Assembly (NCBI GenBank): GCA_937991535.1
Contig: CALKHN010000001.1
Location: 1-32,813, forward strand
DNA length: 32,813 nucleotides
From: an uncultured Sphingobacteriales bacterium
Lineage (GTDB): Bacteria > Bacteroidota > Bacteroidia > Chitinophagales > Chitinophagaceae
Direction of reading: 5' to 3'
Shown here: in pieces, positions 1 through 8,199 of the stretch
Layout: each line of letters starts with the position of its first letter
How positions within the stretch are numbered: position 1 is the stretch's first letter
Program-made: the position numbers and the translations under genes
Notes under the pieces: model-generated
Database searches by the model: none
What the model saw: only the letters and a program-made list of their open reading frames with translations
What the model was told of the DNA's origin: nothing

Positions 1-30
1 TAACAGTAAAGGGTTACACGACATTTTAAC

Positions 31-44
31 CCGACTTTAGTCGG
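31..44 (+). other. Short hairpin just upstream of the TonB-receptor start
   Basis: CCGAC (31-35) and GTCGG (40-44) form a perfect 5-bp stem around a TTTA loop, ending seven bases before the ATG at 51. It could be the end of an upstream gene's terminator, a small palindromic intergenic repeat, or a structure in the leader that affects translation. No T-run follows, so a standard terminator is not well supported. The upstream gene lies outside the window. Confidence 0.4.
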
Positions 45-50
45 ACAATA

Positions 51-2810
51 ATGATTTTATTTATGTTATTCTTTTCTATTAACCTTTTTGCCCAGCAGGT
101 AAAAATTTCAGGCACTGTTCACGATGCAGCTTCGGGTGAGCCCCTGCCGGGAGCCAGCATCAGTGTTAAAGATAAGATCAGTGGCGCCGTTTCCGATTCA
201 AAAGGTGCCTTTACACTTTCACTTTCCAGGATTAAATTGCCCTTTACTATAATCATTTCTGCAGCGGGCTACACCGATGCAACAGTTCAAATAACTGAAG
301 AACAGCAAACCGTAAATATAAAGCTGCAGCAAAGAGAAGGCTGGCTGAACGAAGTTGTTTTTGCCGCCTCCCGTGTGCAGGAAAGCATTCTTCATTCGCC
401 GGTGAGCATTGAAAAAATGAACCGGAAAGCGATAAGGGAAAATCCTTCCTTTTCATTTTACGATGGTATACAAAACCTCAAATCGGTAGAAGCGGTTACC
501 AGCAGCATTACCTATAAGCAAATCAATACCCGCGGGTTTAACAACACAGGCAACCAGCGCTTTCTGCAACTGATTGATGGGGTAGATAACCAGACGCCAG
601 GTTTGAACTTTCCTGTGGGCAACCAGTTCGGCACTTCCGATCTCGACGTTGAGAGTGTTGAGATTATCCCCGGTGCTGCTTCCGCCTTATATGGTCCCAT
701 TGCCTTTAACGGTGTGCTGATGATGCATACCAAAGATCCCTATCAATACCAGGGATTATCGCTGCAGGCCAAAACCGGTATCAATCATATAGGTGAAAAT
801 GATGTTAAGCCACATGGACTGTATGATTTCGCTTTGCGGTATGCAAAAGCATTCAACAACCGGTTCGCGTTTAAAATAAATGCCGCTTACCTCAGCGGGC
901 TCGACTGGTATGCGAACAATTATAATGATGTAGATCCGCAAACGCCCGAAAATTTACGTGGCCCCAATAACCCTGCGCGTGATGCGGTGAATATATATGG
1001 CGATGAAGTGGTGCGTACCATAGAAGGCATTGGACGCATATCCAGAACAGGTTACGAAGAAAAAGATCTGATGAATTATAATGTGTATAGCCTCAAGTTA
1101 AACGGATCGCTGCATTACCGCATCAACAGCAATATGGAGCTTTCGTACCAGTACGATTATGGAAAGGGAACCGCCAGTTATACGGGCAGCAGCCGCTTCG
1201 ATCTGAATAATTTTGTACTGCAAAGGCATCGTGCAGAATTGAAGGGAAGCAATTATTTTTTGCGCAGCTATGCCGTTATTGAAAACTCGCACGATTCCTA
1301 TAATACCCGGTCGCTTGCACAGTTCATTAATCGCACCTGGGTAAAAAATATTGCAGGTAACACCGTGTCGCCCAACCTGGCCGATGATACCTGGTTTGAA
1401 AGGTACACCGCGGCATACAATGGCGATATTGGAAATGTAACTGCGGCTAACCACCGTGCAGCAAGGGCTTTTGCTGATGAAGGGAAACTGGCGCCCGGCA
1501 GTTCGGCTTTTGAAATGGCTAAAGACAACCTGATTCATAACTATGGATTAAGCGGCGCAGGTGTTTTCAGCAACAGCAAGTATTACCATACAGAAGGCCA
1601 ATATGATTTCAGCGATAATATTAAAATATTTGAATTGTTAGCCGGCGGCAACTTCCGCTATTACAACATGTTCACCAACGGGTCGTTGTTTGACGATAAA
1701 GACCAGGATATTACCATTAAAGAGTATGGCGCTTTTGTACAGGTTGCAAAAAGATTATTGAATGATCAATTAAAAATAACAGGTTCCTTACGGTACGATA
1801 AAAATGAAAATTTTGAAGGCAGCTTTACACCGCGTATTTCGGGTGTGTATACAGTTGCAAAGAATCATAATTTCCGCGCTTCTTATCAAACCGGCTTCAG
1901 AAACCCTACACCGGTAGACCTGTACATCCACCTGAATGTTGGACCCATTACTATTCTGGGCGGGGCGCCCGATAACAGCAAAGGAATGAATGTATACGAA
2001 AATTCATTCACTGCTTCTTCTGTAGGTGCTTTTGGCGCGGCTTTCGGTCAGGCAATGGGCAGCGGCACCCCCTTCCCGCAGGCAATAGCCGAAAACAAAG
2101 GATTGCTGGAAAAATCGGATGTATCCTATATCAAACCCGAAAAACAAAAAGCTTTTGAAGTGGGTTATAAAGGATTGATTGCAGATAAACTGATGCTAGA
2201 TCTTAATTATTATTACAGCACCTATACCGACTTTATTATCAATACAGTGGTTATCCGCCCGGAACATACCATACTGTCAGGCGATGGTGCCATCAGCAAC
2301 GAAGCTGCTATGGATATACCCAACGGAGATATACAGGTTTTTCAGTTGTATACCAATGCATCAGATAAGGTATCGTCGCAGGGCATTTCGGCCGGACTTA
2401 CCTGGATGATGAACAAAGGGTATACAGCGGGCGCCAATATTACCTGGGCCGATTTTAACCTGAAAGACGCGAACCCTAATAATATTCCCGCTTTCAACAC
2501 GCCCGAATACACTACCAATGTAACTTTTGGCAACAGCAATGTGTACAGGAATTTCGGTTTTAACCTGGCGTGGCACTGGCAGGATGCCTTTGACTGGTAT
2601 GGAACATTTAATGGTAACCGTCCCGGCCGCATCGCGGCCTATTCACAGGTTGATTTGCAGGTCAATAAAAAAATCCCTTCGGCCAATGCTATAATAAAAC
2701 TGGGCGGAAGCAATATTTTAAATCACAGGATATACCAGGCCTTTGGATCGCCCAGCGTTGGAGCACTGTATTATGTATCGGTAGTATTTGACAGACTATT
2801 GAATAAATAA
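51..2810 (+). CDS. TonB-dependent receptor with carboxypeptidase-like N-terminal domain
   Basis: This is a predicted outer-membrane receptor that imports a ligand using TonB/ExbBD energy. The 919-residue length fits the family. Residues 1-14 look like a signal peptide (hydrophobic core, then FA before QQ). Residues 16-95 resemble the carboxypeptidase regulatory-like domain common in Bacteroidota receptors (GTVHDAASGEPLPGASI). A plug domain follows at roughly 98-235 (INTRGFN, LIDGVDN, ESVEIIPGAASALYG), then a long beta-barrel with many aromatic strands ending in VVFDRLLNK. The ATG at 51 is used because a stop lies in frame at 27-29. No SusD partner follows, so this is not a SusC/D pair. The next gene, an MFS transporter, starts three bases after the stop, implying an operon. 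The ligand cannot be read from the sequence. Confidence 0.93.
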   Translation: MILFMLFFSINLFAQQVKISGTVHDAASGEPLPGASISVKDKISGAVSDSKGAFTLSLSRIKLPFTIIISAAGYTDATVQITEEQQTVNIKLQQREGWLNEVVFAASRVQESILHSPVSIEKMNRKAIRENPSFSFYDGIQNLKSVEAVTSSITYKQINTRGFNNTGNQRFLQLIDGVDNQTPGLNFPVGNQFGTSDLDVESVEIIPGAASALYGPIAFNGVLMMHTKDPYQYQGLSLQAKTGINHIGENDVKPHGLYDFALRYAKAFNNRFAFKINAAYLSGLDWYANNYNDVDPQTPENLRGPNNPARDAVNIYGDEVVRTIEGIGRISRTGYEEKDLMNYNVYSLKLNGSLHYRINSNMELSYQYDYGKGTASYTGSSRFDLNNFVLQRHRAELKGSNYFLRSYAVIENSHDSYNTRSLAQFINRTWVKNIAGNTVSPNLADDTWFERYTAAYNGDIGNVTAANHRAARAFADEGKLAPGSSAFEMAKDNLIHNYGLSGAGVFSNSKYYHTEGQYDFSDNIKIFELLAGGNFRYYNMFTNGSLFDDKDQDITIKEYGAFVQVAKRLLNDQLKITGSLRYDKNENFEGSFTPRISGVYTVAKNHNFRASYQTGFRNPTPVDLYIHLNVGPITILGGAPDNSKGMNVYENSFTASSVGAFGAAFGQAMGSGTPFPQAIAENKGLLEKSDVSYIKPEKQKAFEVGYKGLIADKLMLDLNYYYSTYTDFIINTVVIRPEHTILSGDGAISNEAAMDIPNGDIQVFQLYTNASDKVSSQGISAGLTWMMNKGYTAGANITWADFNLKDANPNNIPAFNTPEYTTNVTFGNSNVYRNFGFNLAWHWQDAFDWYGTFNGNRPGRIAAYSQVDLQVNKKIPSANAIIKLGGSNILNHRIYQAFGSPSVGALYYVSVVFDRLLNK

Positions 2811-2813
2811 ATT

Positions 2814-4058
2814 ATGAACAGCAGCATAACAAATAATGAAGATCAGAGAATAACGCCTTATCTCTGGATGTTTTTTGGCGTATGTTTTATCAGCAGCGCA
2901 TTTGGAGGTATAGTATCTACTTTAATGTCAGTTTATCTTCCTGTTGTAATTAAGGATGTACAACTGTCATCAGATCCGGGCGAACATGCACGGATCAGCG
3001 CTTATATCAACGCGGTTTTTATTTTTGGCTGGGCCATTGGAGGCTTTGTATGGGGATTGATCAGCGACCGGATCGGAAGAAAAAAGGCATTGTTGCTCGC
3101 TATTGGTTGTTATGCAGCATTTACCATTTTAACCGGCGTTTTGCAAAGTTGGTGGAGTATCGTACTGTGCCGGGTGCTAAGCGGTTTTGGAGTAGGCGGC
3201 GTGCTGGTAATTGGATTCACTTTTTTAAGCGAGGTATGGCCTCAAAAAAGCAAACCTGTTTTTATTGGAATTTTATCCATCGCTTTTCCCGTGGGTATTT
3301 TTTCTGCGGGTTTGATCAATTATATGGTCTCGTCGTGGCGGCAGGCTTTTTTATCGGGGATTGTACCATTGATCCTCGCTATCGCGGGGATATGGATCAT
3401 TAAAGAATCAGCAAGCTGGAAGAAAAACAAACAGTATATCCTGCAAAACAACAACCCCGCTGCAAATTTTTTGTCACCGGAATTCCGGAAAGACCTGCTG
3501 ATCGGATCCGTCACATTTGGATCCATGTTAATTGGTTTGTGGGCGATATTTTCGTGGCTGCCTACATGGGTGCAAAGCTTAATTGCAGACTCCGATGGTC
3601 AGAAAGAAAGAGGTATCATCATGATGCTGCTGGGCATGGGCGGATTAACAGGTGGTTTTTTCTCGGGTTGGTTCCTCAATGCGGTGGGCACACGAAAAGC
3701 GATGCTTATGTGCTTTGCGGTGTGTTCGGTGTTGTCTTTTATACTGTTTAAAACCAATACGGTCTTCACGCCCCTGGTGTACATCGAAACGGGTATTCTT
3801 GCTTTTTTCTTTGGTATAAGCCAGGGCGTGCTGTCTTACTATATTCCACAGCTATTTCCTACAGGCATCAGGGCCACCGCTACGGGTTTTTGTTTTAATA
3901 TCGGGCGGTTATTTACCGGCACTGCCGTATTATTTGTAGGCATACTGGTAACGGGGCTGGGCGGCTATGGCAATGCCATATACCTGTTTTCCCTGGTGTT
4001 TGTTGTAGGATTGCTTGTGGTATTGCTGATTAGAAAAATGGAGCATAAACTTGTTTAA
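2814..4058 (+). CDS. Major facilitator superfamily transporter
   Basis: This is a predicted inner-membrane secondary transporter of 414 residues with about 12 hydrophobic segments in two halves. The loop 2-3 signature of the family is visible at 81-91 (GLISDRIGRKK), followed by the arginine and glycine-rich helix 4 (CRVLSGFGVGG). The second half has a weaker copy (GWFLNAVGTRKA). The overall look (long first periplasmic loop, SEVWP after helix 4) suggests the metabolite/sugar-porter side of MFS rather than a drug exporter, but the substrate is unknown. It starts three bases after the receptor stop, and the next gene follows after 18 bases. It is therefore probably co-transcribed with the receptor and carries the same or a derived molecule across the inner membrane. 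Confidence 0.92.
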   Translation: MNSSITNNEDQRITPYLWMFFGVCFISSAFGGIVSTLMSVYLPVVIKDVQLSSDPGEHARISAYINAVFIFGWAIGGFVWGLISDRIGRKKALLLAIGCYAAFTILTGVLQSWWSIVLCRVLSGFGVGGVLVIGFTFLSEVWPQKSKPVFIGILSIAFPVGIFSAGLINYMVSSWRQAFLSGIVPLILAIAGIWIIKESASWKKNKQYILQNNNPAANFLSPEFRKDLLIGSVTFGSMLIGLWAIFSWLPTWVQSLIADSDGQKERGIIMMLLGMGGLTGGFFSGWFLNAVGTRKAMLMCFAVCSVLSFILFKTNTVFTPLVYIETGILAFFFGISQGVLSYYIPQLFPTGIRATATGFCFNIGRLFTGTAVLFVGILVTGLGGYGNAIYLFSLVFVVGLLVVLLIRKMEHKLV

Positions 4059-4076
4059 ACTAAAAATCATTGATCA

Positions 4077-4625
4077 ATGGCACATATCAACGTTCCGGAA
4101 GGCGTACCCGGTATAAGAAGCCTGGTAATGTTCAGACCTGAAACCGGAAAACATTTATACCAACTGGCACAGGTGCTGCTGCGGGACGACTCTCCGCTAA
4201 CGCAGGCCGAAAGGGAACTGATAGCAGCTTATGTATCGCACAGGAACAATTGTATGTTTTGCAGGAACAGCCATGCGGCCGCTGCAAGGTGCTTATACCA
4301 TGAAGCGGCACCGGTAGTGGATGCGGTTTTTCTTGATATGCAGCAGGCGCCTGTAAGCGAAAAATTAAAGGCCCTGCTCAATATAGCAGGCAAGGTGCAG
4401 GTCAGCGGAAAAGCGGTTACTGCCGAAGACATTGAAGCAGCAAGACAATTGGGCGCCGGCGACAGGGAGATACATGACACGGTTTTAATTGCTGCTGCTT
4501 TTTGCATGTTCAACCGTTATGTAGACGGGCTGGCAAGCTTTACGCCAACCAACGCCGACGAATATGCGGAAATGGGAAAAAGAATGGTGGAAAAAGGGTA
4601 TGTATTGCCGGATCGGCCAAGATGA
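4077..4625 (+). CDS. AhpD-like / carboxymuconolactone decarboxylase family protein, copy 1
   Basis: A 182-residue protein of the AhpD/CMD superfamily, of the kind usually named peroxidase-related enzyme. It shows the complete AhpD redox pattern: Glu47, Cys59, Cys62 and His66, giving E-x11-C-x2-C-x3-H. From memory this is the same spacing as the proton-relay and disulfide residues of mycobacterial AhpD. This argues for a thiol-peroxidase or disulfide-reductase activity rather than lactone decarboxylation. No signal peptide is present, so it is probably cytoplasmic. It is clearly paralogous to the gene at 5766: both begin MAHIN and share PGIR, RPET, the LLRDD stretch and the C-terminal CMFNRYVDGL. 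The MetE-like gene lies between the two copies. The substrate is unknown. Confidence 0.9.
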   Translation: MAHINVPEGVPGIRSLVMFRPETGKHLYQLAQVLLRDDSPLTQAERELIAAYVSHRNNCMFCRNSHAAAARCLYHEAAPVVDAVFLDMQQAPVSEKLKALLNIAGKVQVSGKAVTAEDIEAARQLGAGDREIHDTVLIAAAFCMFNRYVDGLASFTPTNADEYAEMGKRMVEKGYVLPDRPR

Positions 4626-4686
4626 AATACAGGGCCGCCGTTCCGTACAGATGATATTCATTAAATAAATTAAAACAAAAAAAGTT

Positions 4687-5760
4687 ATGAAAATCAGAAC
4701 AGAACCGATAGGGAGCATTCCCCGCCCGGTTGAGTTGGTTGAAGGGATGGCTGCGTATGCAGATGGCAACCTTAGTGAAATGGAATTGAATAAATTATTT
4801 GAATCGGCTATAACGGATACAATAAACCATTTTGAAGCCACAGGTTCGCCGGTAATTACAGACGGGGAACAAAGCAAGCCCAGTTTTGCTACCTACCCCA
4901 TTGCGGGCATGAAGCATCTCGACCCGGATGGCGTTATTATTCCTTTTGCGGACGGTCATACCCGTCAGCTACCTAAAATCACAGGCGGGCCTTTTCGTTA
5001 CCAGGTGTATGCCAGCGCCTATCTCAAAAAAGCAAAAAAAATGACGGACCTGCCGGTTAAACAGGCAGTTATTGCTGTATCGGCAATAAGTTTACTGTAC
5101 CCGCAGGAAGGCATTGAAGGATATACGCATGATCAGTTCATAAACGACTTGCTGAATGAAGCGGAAACGGATATAAGAAACAGTCTTAACCTTGGCGCTT
5201 ACAAGGTACAAATTGATTTTACGGAAGCCCGGTTGGCATTGAAATTAGACCCTTCCGGCAATTTGCTTAAATCGTTTATTGATCTCAATAACAAGGTACT
5301 TGCAAGGTTTACAATGGAAGAGCGTCAAAGAATCGGTGTTCATTCCTGTCCGGGAGGAGATCACGATTCAACGCACAGTGCGGACATCTCTTATGCTGAT
5401 CTTCTGCCATTGTTGTTCGGGTTGCAGGCAGGTAGCTTTTACCTGGAATATGCCGCAGAAAACGACAAGCCTTCCGTGCTGGCAGTTATTAAAGAAAATC
5501 TCCGGCCGGATCAAACCATTTTCCTGGGTGTTACCAACGTAAATGCCCCGGGAGTAGAAAAACCTGAAGAAATAAGGGATCGCATACTGGAAGCAGCGGA
5601 AGTGATCCCTGTTGCACAGATCGGTACAACAGATGACTGCGGCTTTTCGCCATTTGCAGATGATACTTCTACATCGAGAGACATCGCCTTCGGCAAGATA
5701 AAAGCACGCATTGATGGCACCCGCCTGGCGGAGGCTGTAATCAACAAAAAAATTATCTAA
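4687..5760 (+). CDS. MetE-like (cobalamin-independent methionine synthase II family) zinc thiol-transferase
   Basis: A 357-residue single-domain protein matching only the C-terminal catalytic half of MetE, as in YxjG/YxjH-like and core-MetE enzymes. MetE-family enzymes use a zinc-bound thiolate to accept a methyl or alkyl group. The expected zinc ligands are all visible: His219 and Cys221 (VHSCPGGD), Glu254 (FYLEYA) and Cys318 (TDDCGFSPF). The N-terminal PIGSIPRP and ITDGEQ motifs also fit. It lacks the MetE N-terminal barrel, so ordinary folate-dependent methionine synthesis is not assured. The CPGGDxDSTHSAD region recalls, from memory, the branch containing epoxyalkane:coenzyme M transferase. 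It sits between two AhpD-like genes (61 and 5 bases apart) in an apparent uptake operon. Thiol alkylation or dealkylation of an imported compound is inferred. Confidence 0.9.
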   Translation: MKIRTEPIGSIPRPVELVEGMAAYADGNLSEMELNKLFESAITDTINHFEATGSPVITDGEQSKPSFATYPIAGMKHLDPDGVIIPFADGHTRQLPKITGGPFRYQVYASAYLKKAKKMTDLPVKQAVIAVSAISLLYPQEGIEGYTHDQFINDLLNEAETDIRNSLNLGAYKVQIDFTEARLALKLDPSGNLLKSFIDLNNKVLARFTMEERQRIGVHSCPGGDHDSTHSADISYADLLPLLFGLQAGSFYLEYAAENDKPSVLAVIKENLRPDQTIFLGVTNVNAPGVEKPEEIRDRILEAAEVIPVAQIGTTDDCGFSPFADDTSTSRDIAFGKIKARIDGTRLAEAVINKKII

Positions 5761-5765
5761 TCATT

Positions 5766-6317
5766 ATGGCACATATTAATTTGAACAACGATTTGCCGGG
5801 CATAAGAGGCCCCATGGCCTACCGGCCGGAAACAGCAAAGCCACTTAATGAACTGGCAGAAGTATTGCTGCGCGATGATAACAATACGCTGAGCAGAGGG
5901 AACAGGGAACTGATCGGAGCTTATGTATCTTACCTCAATGATTGCTTTTTTTGCCAGAATGTGCATGGCGCCATGGCACAGCATTATATGCAATGCGATA
6001 TGCAATTCATAGACGGTATAAAACACGATTTCACCGCTGCCGCTATTTCGAATAAGATGAAGGCGTTGCTGGCCATTGCTGCGGCCGTGCAAAAAGGTGG
6101 TAAATATGTAACTGCTGCTTTAATTGAGCAGGCTAAAGAACAGGAAGCCACCGACAGAGAGATACATGATACCGTATTGATCGCTGCTGCTTTTTGCATG
6201 TTTAACCGGTATGTAGACGGATTGGGCACTGCCGCGCCGCAAGACAGGCAATTGTATATCAACCGTGCACCGCAAAGGGCGGAGGAGGGATATGCAGGAC
6301 TGGATTTGTATAAGTAA
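5766..6317 (+). CDS. AhpD-like / carboxymuconolactone decarboxylase family protein, copy 2
   Basis: A 183-residue paralogue of the protein at 4077. It keeps the full AhpD residue set with identical spacing: Glu48, Cys60, Cys63 and His67. The C-terminal third, including HDTVLIAAAFCMFNRY, is nearly unchanged between copies, while the first third and the extreme C-terminus differ. It starts five bases after the MetE-like stop, so translational coupling is likely. It appears to be the last gene of the operon, because a gap and a separate HIT gene follow. The two AhpD-like proteins may form a hetero-oligomer or act on successive intermediates; neither can be told from sequence. Expected cytoplasmic. 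Confidence 0.9.
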   Translation: MAHINLNNDLPGIRGPMAYRPETAKPLNELAEVLLRDDNNTLSRGNRELIGAYVSYLNDCFFCQNVHGAMAQHYMQCDMQFIDGIKHDFTAAAISNKMKALLAIAAAVQKGGKYVTAALIEQAKEQEATDREIHDTVLIAAAFCMFNRYVDGLGTAAPQDRQLYINRAPQRAEEGYAGLDLYK

Positions 6318-6400
6318 ATAATGCCCAAAAAAAAGCGCCAGGAACCCAAAAACGGGAACCAAAGAGAAAGCATATTCCGTTTTCCTAAATAGTATTTGCA

Positions 6401-6408
6401 TAATTTTG
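6401..6408 (+). promoter_or_regulatory. Possible Bacteroidota -7 element for the HIT gene
   Basis: TAATTTTG matches the Bacteroidota -7 consensus TAnnTTTG. It ends only four bases before the ATG at 6413, which would give a leaderless or nearly leaderless transcript. No convincing TTTG -33 element is found at the right distance, so this is tentative. Confidence 0.35.
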
Positions 6409-6412
6409 CCGC

Positions 6413-6820
6413 ATGACTATTTTTTCAAAAATCATTGCTGGCGAAATTCCTTCTTATAAAATTGCAGAGAATGAAAAGTGTTATGCTTTCTTAGATATAT
6501 TTCCATTGGTGAAAGGGCATACTTTGGTAATTCCCAAAATTGAGGTAGATAATCTTTTTGATCTTCCCCGGGATTATTTAAGCGAACTCCTTGTTTTTGC
6601 ACAACCCATTGCCAAAGCCATTGAACGCTCTTTTCGTTGCAACCGCTGCGGCATCAGCGTTGTAGGTTTGGAAGTACCCCATGCACATATTCACCTGGTG
6701 CCCATCAACAGCATGGATGACCTCAATTTTACAAGGGGCAAGCTAAAACTATCGCAGGATGAACTAAAGGAAACACAGCAAAAGATATTATCCGGTTTAA
6801 CAAACTCACCGGATAAGTAG
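6413..6820 (+). CDS. HIT family protein (histidine-triad nucleotide hydrolase)
   Basis: A small cytoplasmic hydrolase of 135 residues, normal for the Hint/HIT family, which cleaves nucleoside phosphoramidates and related AMP conjugates. The histidine triad is at 90-94 (HAHIH, with LVPIN after it). The N-terminus reads TIFSKIIAGEIPSYKI, the usual Hint opening, which fixes the start at 6413. A GHTLVIPK segment at 35-42 is also typical. C76 and C79 (CNRC) form a close pair of unknown significance. The gene appears to be its own transcription unit, between the operon ending at 6317 and a strong terminator at 6926-6969. The family assignment is firm; the physiological substrate is not known. Confidence 0.95.
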   Translation: MTIFSKIIAGEIPSYKIAENEKCYAFLDIFPLVKGHTLVIPKIEVDNLFDLPRDYLSELLVFAQPIAKAIERSFRCNRCGISVVGLEVPHAHIHLVPINSMDDLNFTRGKLKLSQDELKETQQKILSGLTNSPDK

Positions 6821-6925
6821 CGATGCTGCAATTTGAAATGCATCCATGTAACAATAGTTAGGTGCTTCGCATATTTATCAGGGATAAATAGCTGAAGCTG
6901 CAGCAATACTACAGCTAAAACGGAG

Positions 6926-6969
6926 CAGGTGTACGGATGTGCTGTATCCTCATCCGTACCTGAATTTTT
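6926..6969 (+). terminator. Rho-independent terminator after the HIT gene
   Basis: The left arm 6926-6939 (CAGGTGTACGGATG) pairs with the right arm 6951-6962 (CATCCGTACCTG) with a two-base GT bulge and an 11-base loop. The sequence AATTTTTTG follows. It lies about 105 bases after the HIT stop and is the likely transcript end. Confidence 0.75.
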
Positions 6970-6973
6970 TGTT

Positions 6974-7107
6974 ACTTTATTTTCAAGAGAAAATGTAAAA
7001 AACATTTGTTACTAAAGAGACAAAGTGAATAAAGTAAAACCTTTTTCCGATAAGAATTTTCACTTTAAATACTTTATCCTGTACTTTAATTAATCTAACT
7101 TTAAAGT
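6974..7107. repeat. Cluster of ACTTTA/TAAAGT hexamers upstream of the lipoprotein gene
   Basis: ACTTTA occurs at 6974, 7062, 7071, 7083 and 7098, and its complement TAAAGT at 7030 and 7102, within an AT-rich stretch of about 130 bases. The last four direct copies are spaced 9, 12 and 15 bases apart, and the final copy forms the palindrome ACTTTAAAGT at 7098-7107, 18 bases before the ATG at 7126. This may be a regulator-binding array or simply AT-rich leader. It occupies most of the gene-free interval 6821-7125 together with the terminator. Confidence 0.4.
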
Positions 7108-7125
7108 ATCAATAAAACCAGGTAA

Positions 7126-8199
7126 ATGACACGCCTCTTTGTTTTTGGCACTGCTCTCCTGGTTGTATATTTGACCTCGTGTGCTAACAATGCAAAAACC
7201 AGCATGCAACAAAAGCAACAAATTACAGAAGAGTTTACTCAAATAACAAAGTTGCTCCGCGACAGCGGTTTCGCGCTCGACATGGCAAAAAATCAGGACG
7301 CCGCTTATTACAAAGCGCAGGGCCAGCCGGCACCGGACTTTTTACCTCTGAACGAGGCAACCGGTACAGTAGAAAAAAGTGTAAAAGAAGAAAAGATAGC
7401 AATCAGCATCACCGCTTTTTATGCCTTAGAATGCGCTATGGGCGCCCTAATGGAACAGGAAGGCGGAACACCATTTGGTTGGCTGAATAAAATACATACA
7501 AACCAATTGGATGCTTCGGAAGTGTTGCTGCTGAACTGTTTTGCCAATGCTACCTGGAAAGCCGGACAGCCCTTTTGCGGGCTGGAACGTATTACCTGCG
7601 ATGGTTTTGTTTCGCTGGTATTTTTACCGGAGACTGAAATAAACAAAGTTCGTGACCAGGTATCCGCTGCTGCAGATAAAGTGATAGAAGCCATGCAGGA
7701 TGTGAAGGATGCATCAAAAGAAAACCAGTGGCAAAAGCTGAAGGTGTTGCTGCAGGACAAATCGTTTGCATTGGAGGTAGCACAGCATATGGAAGCCGCC
7801 TATTATAGGGCAAAGCAACAGGCAGTGCCTGCTTTTTTGAAACCGGGCGAAGATACCGCTACGATCACTAAAAGTTCGAAAGAAGAAAAAATCGCTATCA
7901 ATATAGCAGGTTTCTATGCGTTGGAATGCGGTTTAAGTTACCTGGCAACAGCACATCAAAAGTTGCCTTCTGCTGTGTTGCAGTCTATAGTAAACGACAC
8001 TATTGATGCAAAAGACAAAAAATTGTTTGAACGCTTTGCCAATGCTACATGGAAAGCAGGGCAGCCTTTCAGGGGGATAGACAGAATTACAAGAGACGTG
8101 TTTATACCATTTGATATGCTTTTAAAAGCAGAGCAGGAAAAAGACTGGGTGCAGGTAAAAGCGGCTGCAGAAAAATTGCTTCAATCGTTAAAAAAATAA
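7126..8199 (+). CDS. Lipoprotein built from two copies of one helical domain; function unknown
   Basis: A 357-residue protein not recognised as a named family. It begins with a lipoprotein signal peptide whose lipobox is LTSC, with the acylated cysteine at 19, so it is probably attached to a cell-envelope membrane. The rest is a tandem duplication: residues about 41-195 and 207-357. Both copies contain LL-x-D-x-x-FAL, AAYY-x-A, KEEKIAI, FYALEC and FANATWKAGQPF, each in the same order. The first copy has extra cysteines (C138, C151, C158) replaced in the second copy. The domains look mostly alpha-helical with no obvious catalytic motif. It is preceded by an AT-rich repeat-containing leader and followed, after 180 bases, by the amidase gene on the same strand. 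Confidence 0.85.
   Translation: MTRLFVFGTALLVVYLTSCANNAKTSMQQKQQITEEFTQITKLLRDSGFALDMAKNQDAAYYKAQGQPAPDFLPLNEATGTVEKSVKEEKIAISITAFYALECAMGALMEQEGGTPFGWLNKIHTNQLDASEVLLLNCFANATWKAGQPFCGLERITCDGFVSLVFLPETEINKVRDQVSAAADKVIEAMQDVKDASKENQWQKLKVLLQDKSFALEVAQHMEAAYYRAKQQAVPAFLKPGEDTATITKSSKEEKIAINIAGFYALECGLSYLATAHQKLPSAVLQSIVNDTIDAKDKKLFERFANATWKAGQPFRGIDRITRDVFIPFDMLLKAEQEKDWVQVKAAAEKLLQSLKK

Noticed and set aside
1098..1538. 146-codon antisense ORF inside the TonB receptor gene
   Set aside because: It is a shadow of the receptor coding frame with no domain and no promoter.
4687..5760. Plain annotation as methionine synthase MetE
   Set aside because: Only the catalytic half of MetE is present and the operon context is not methionine synthesis.
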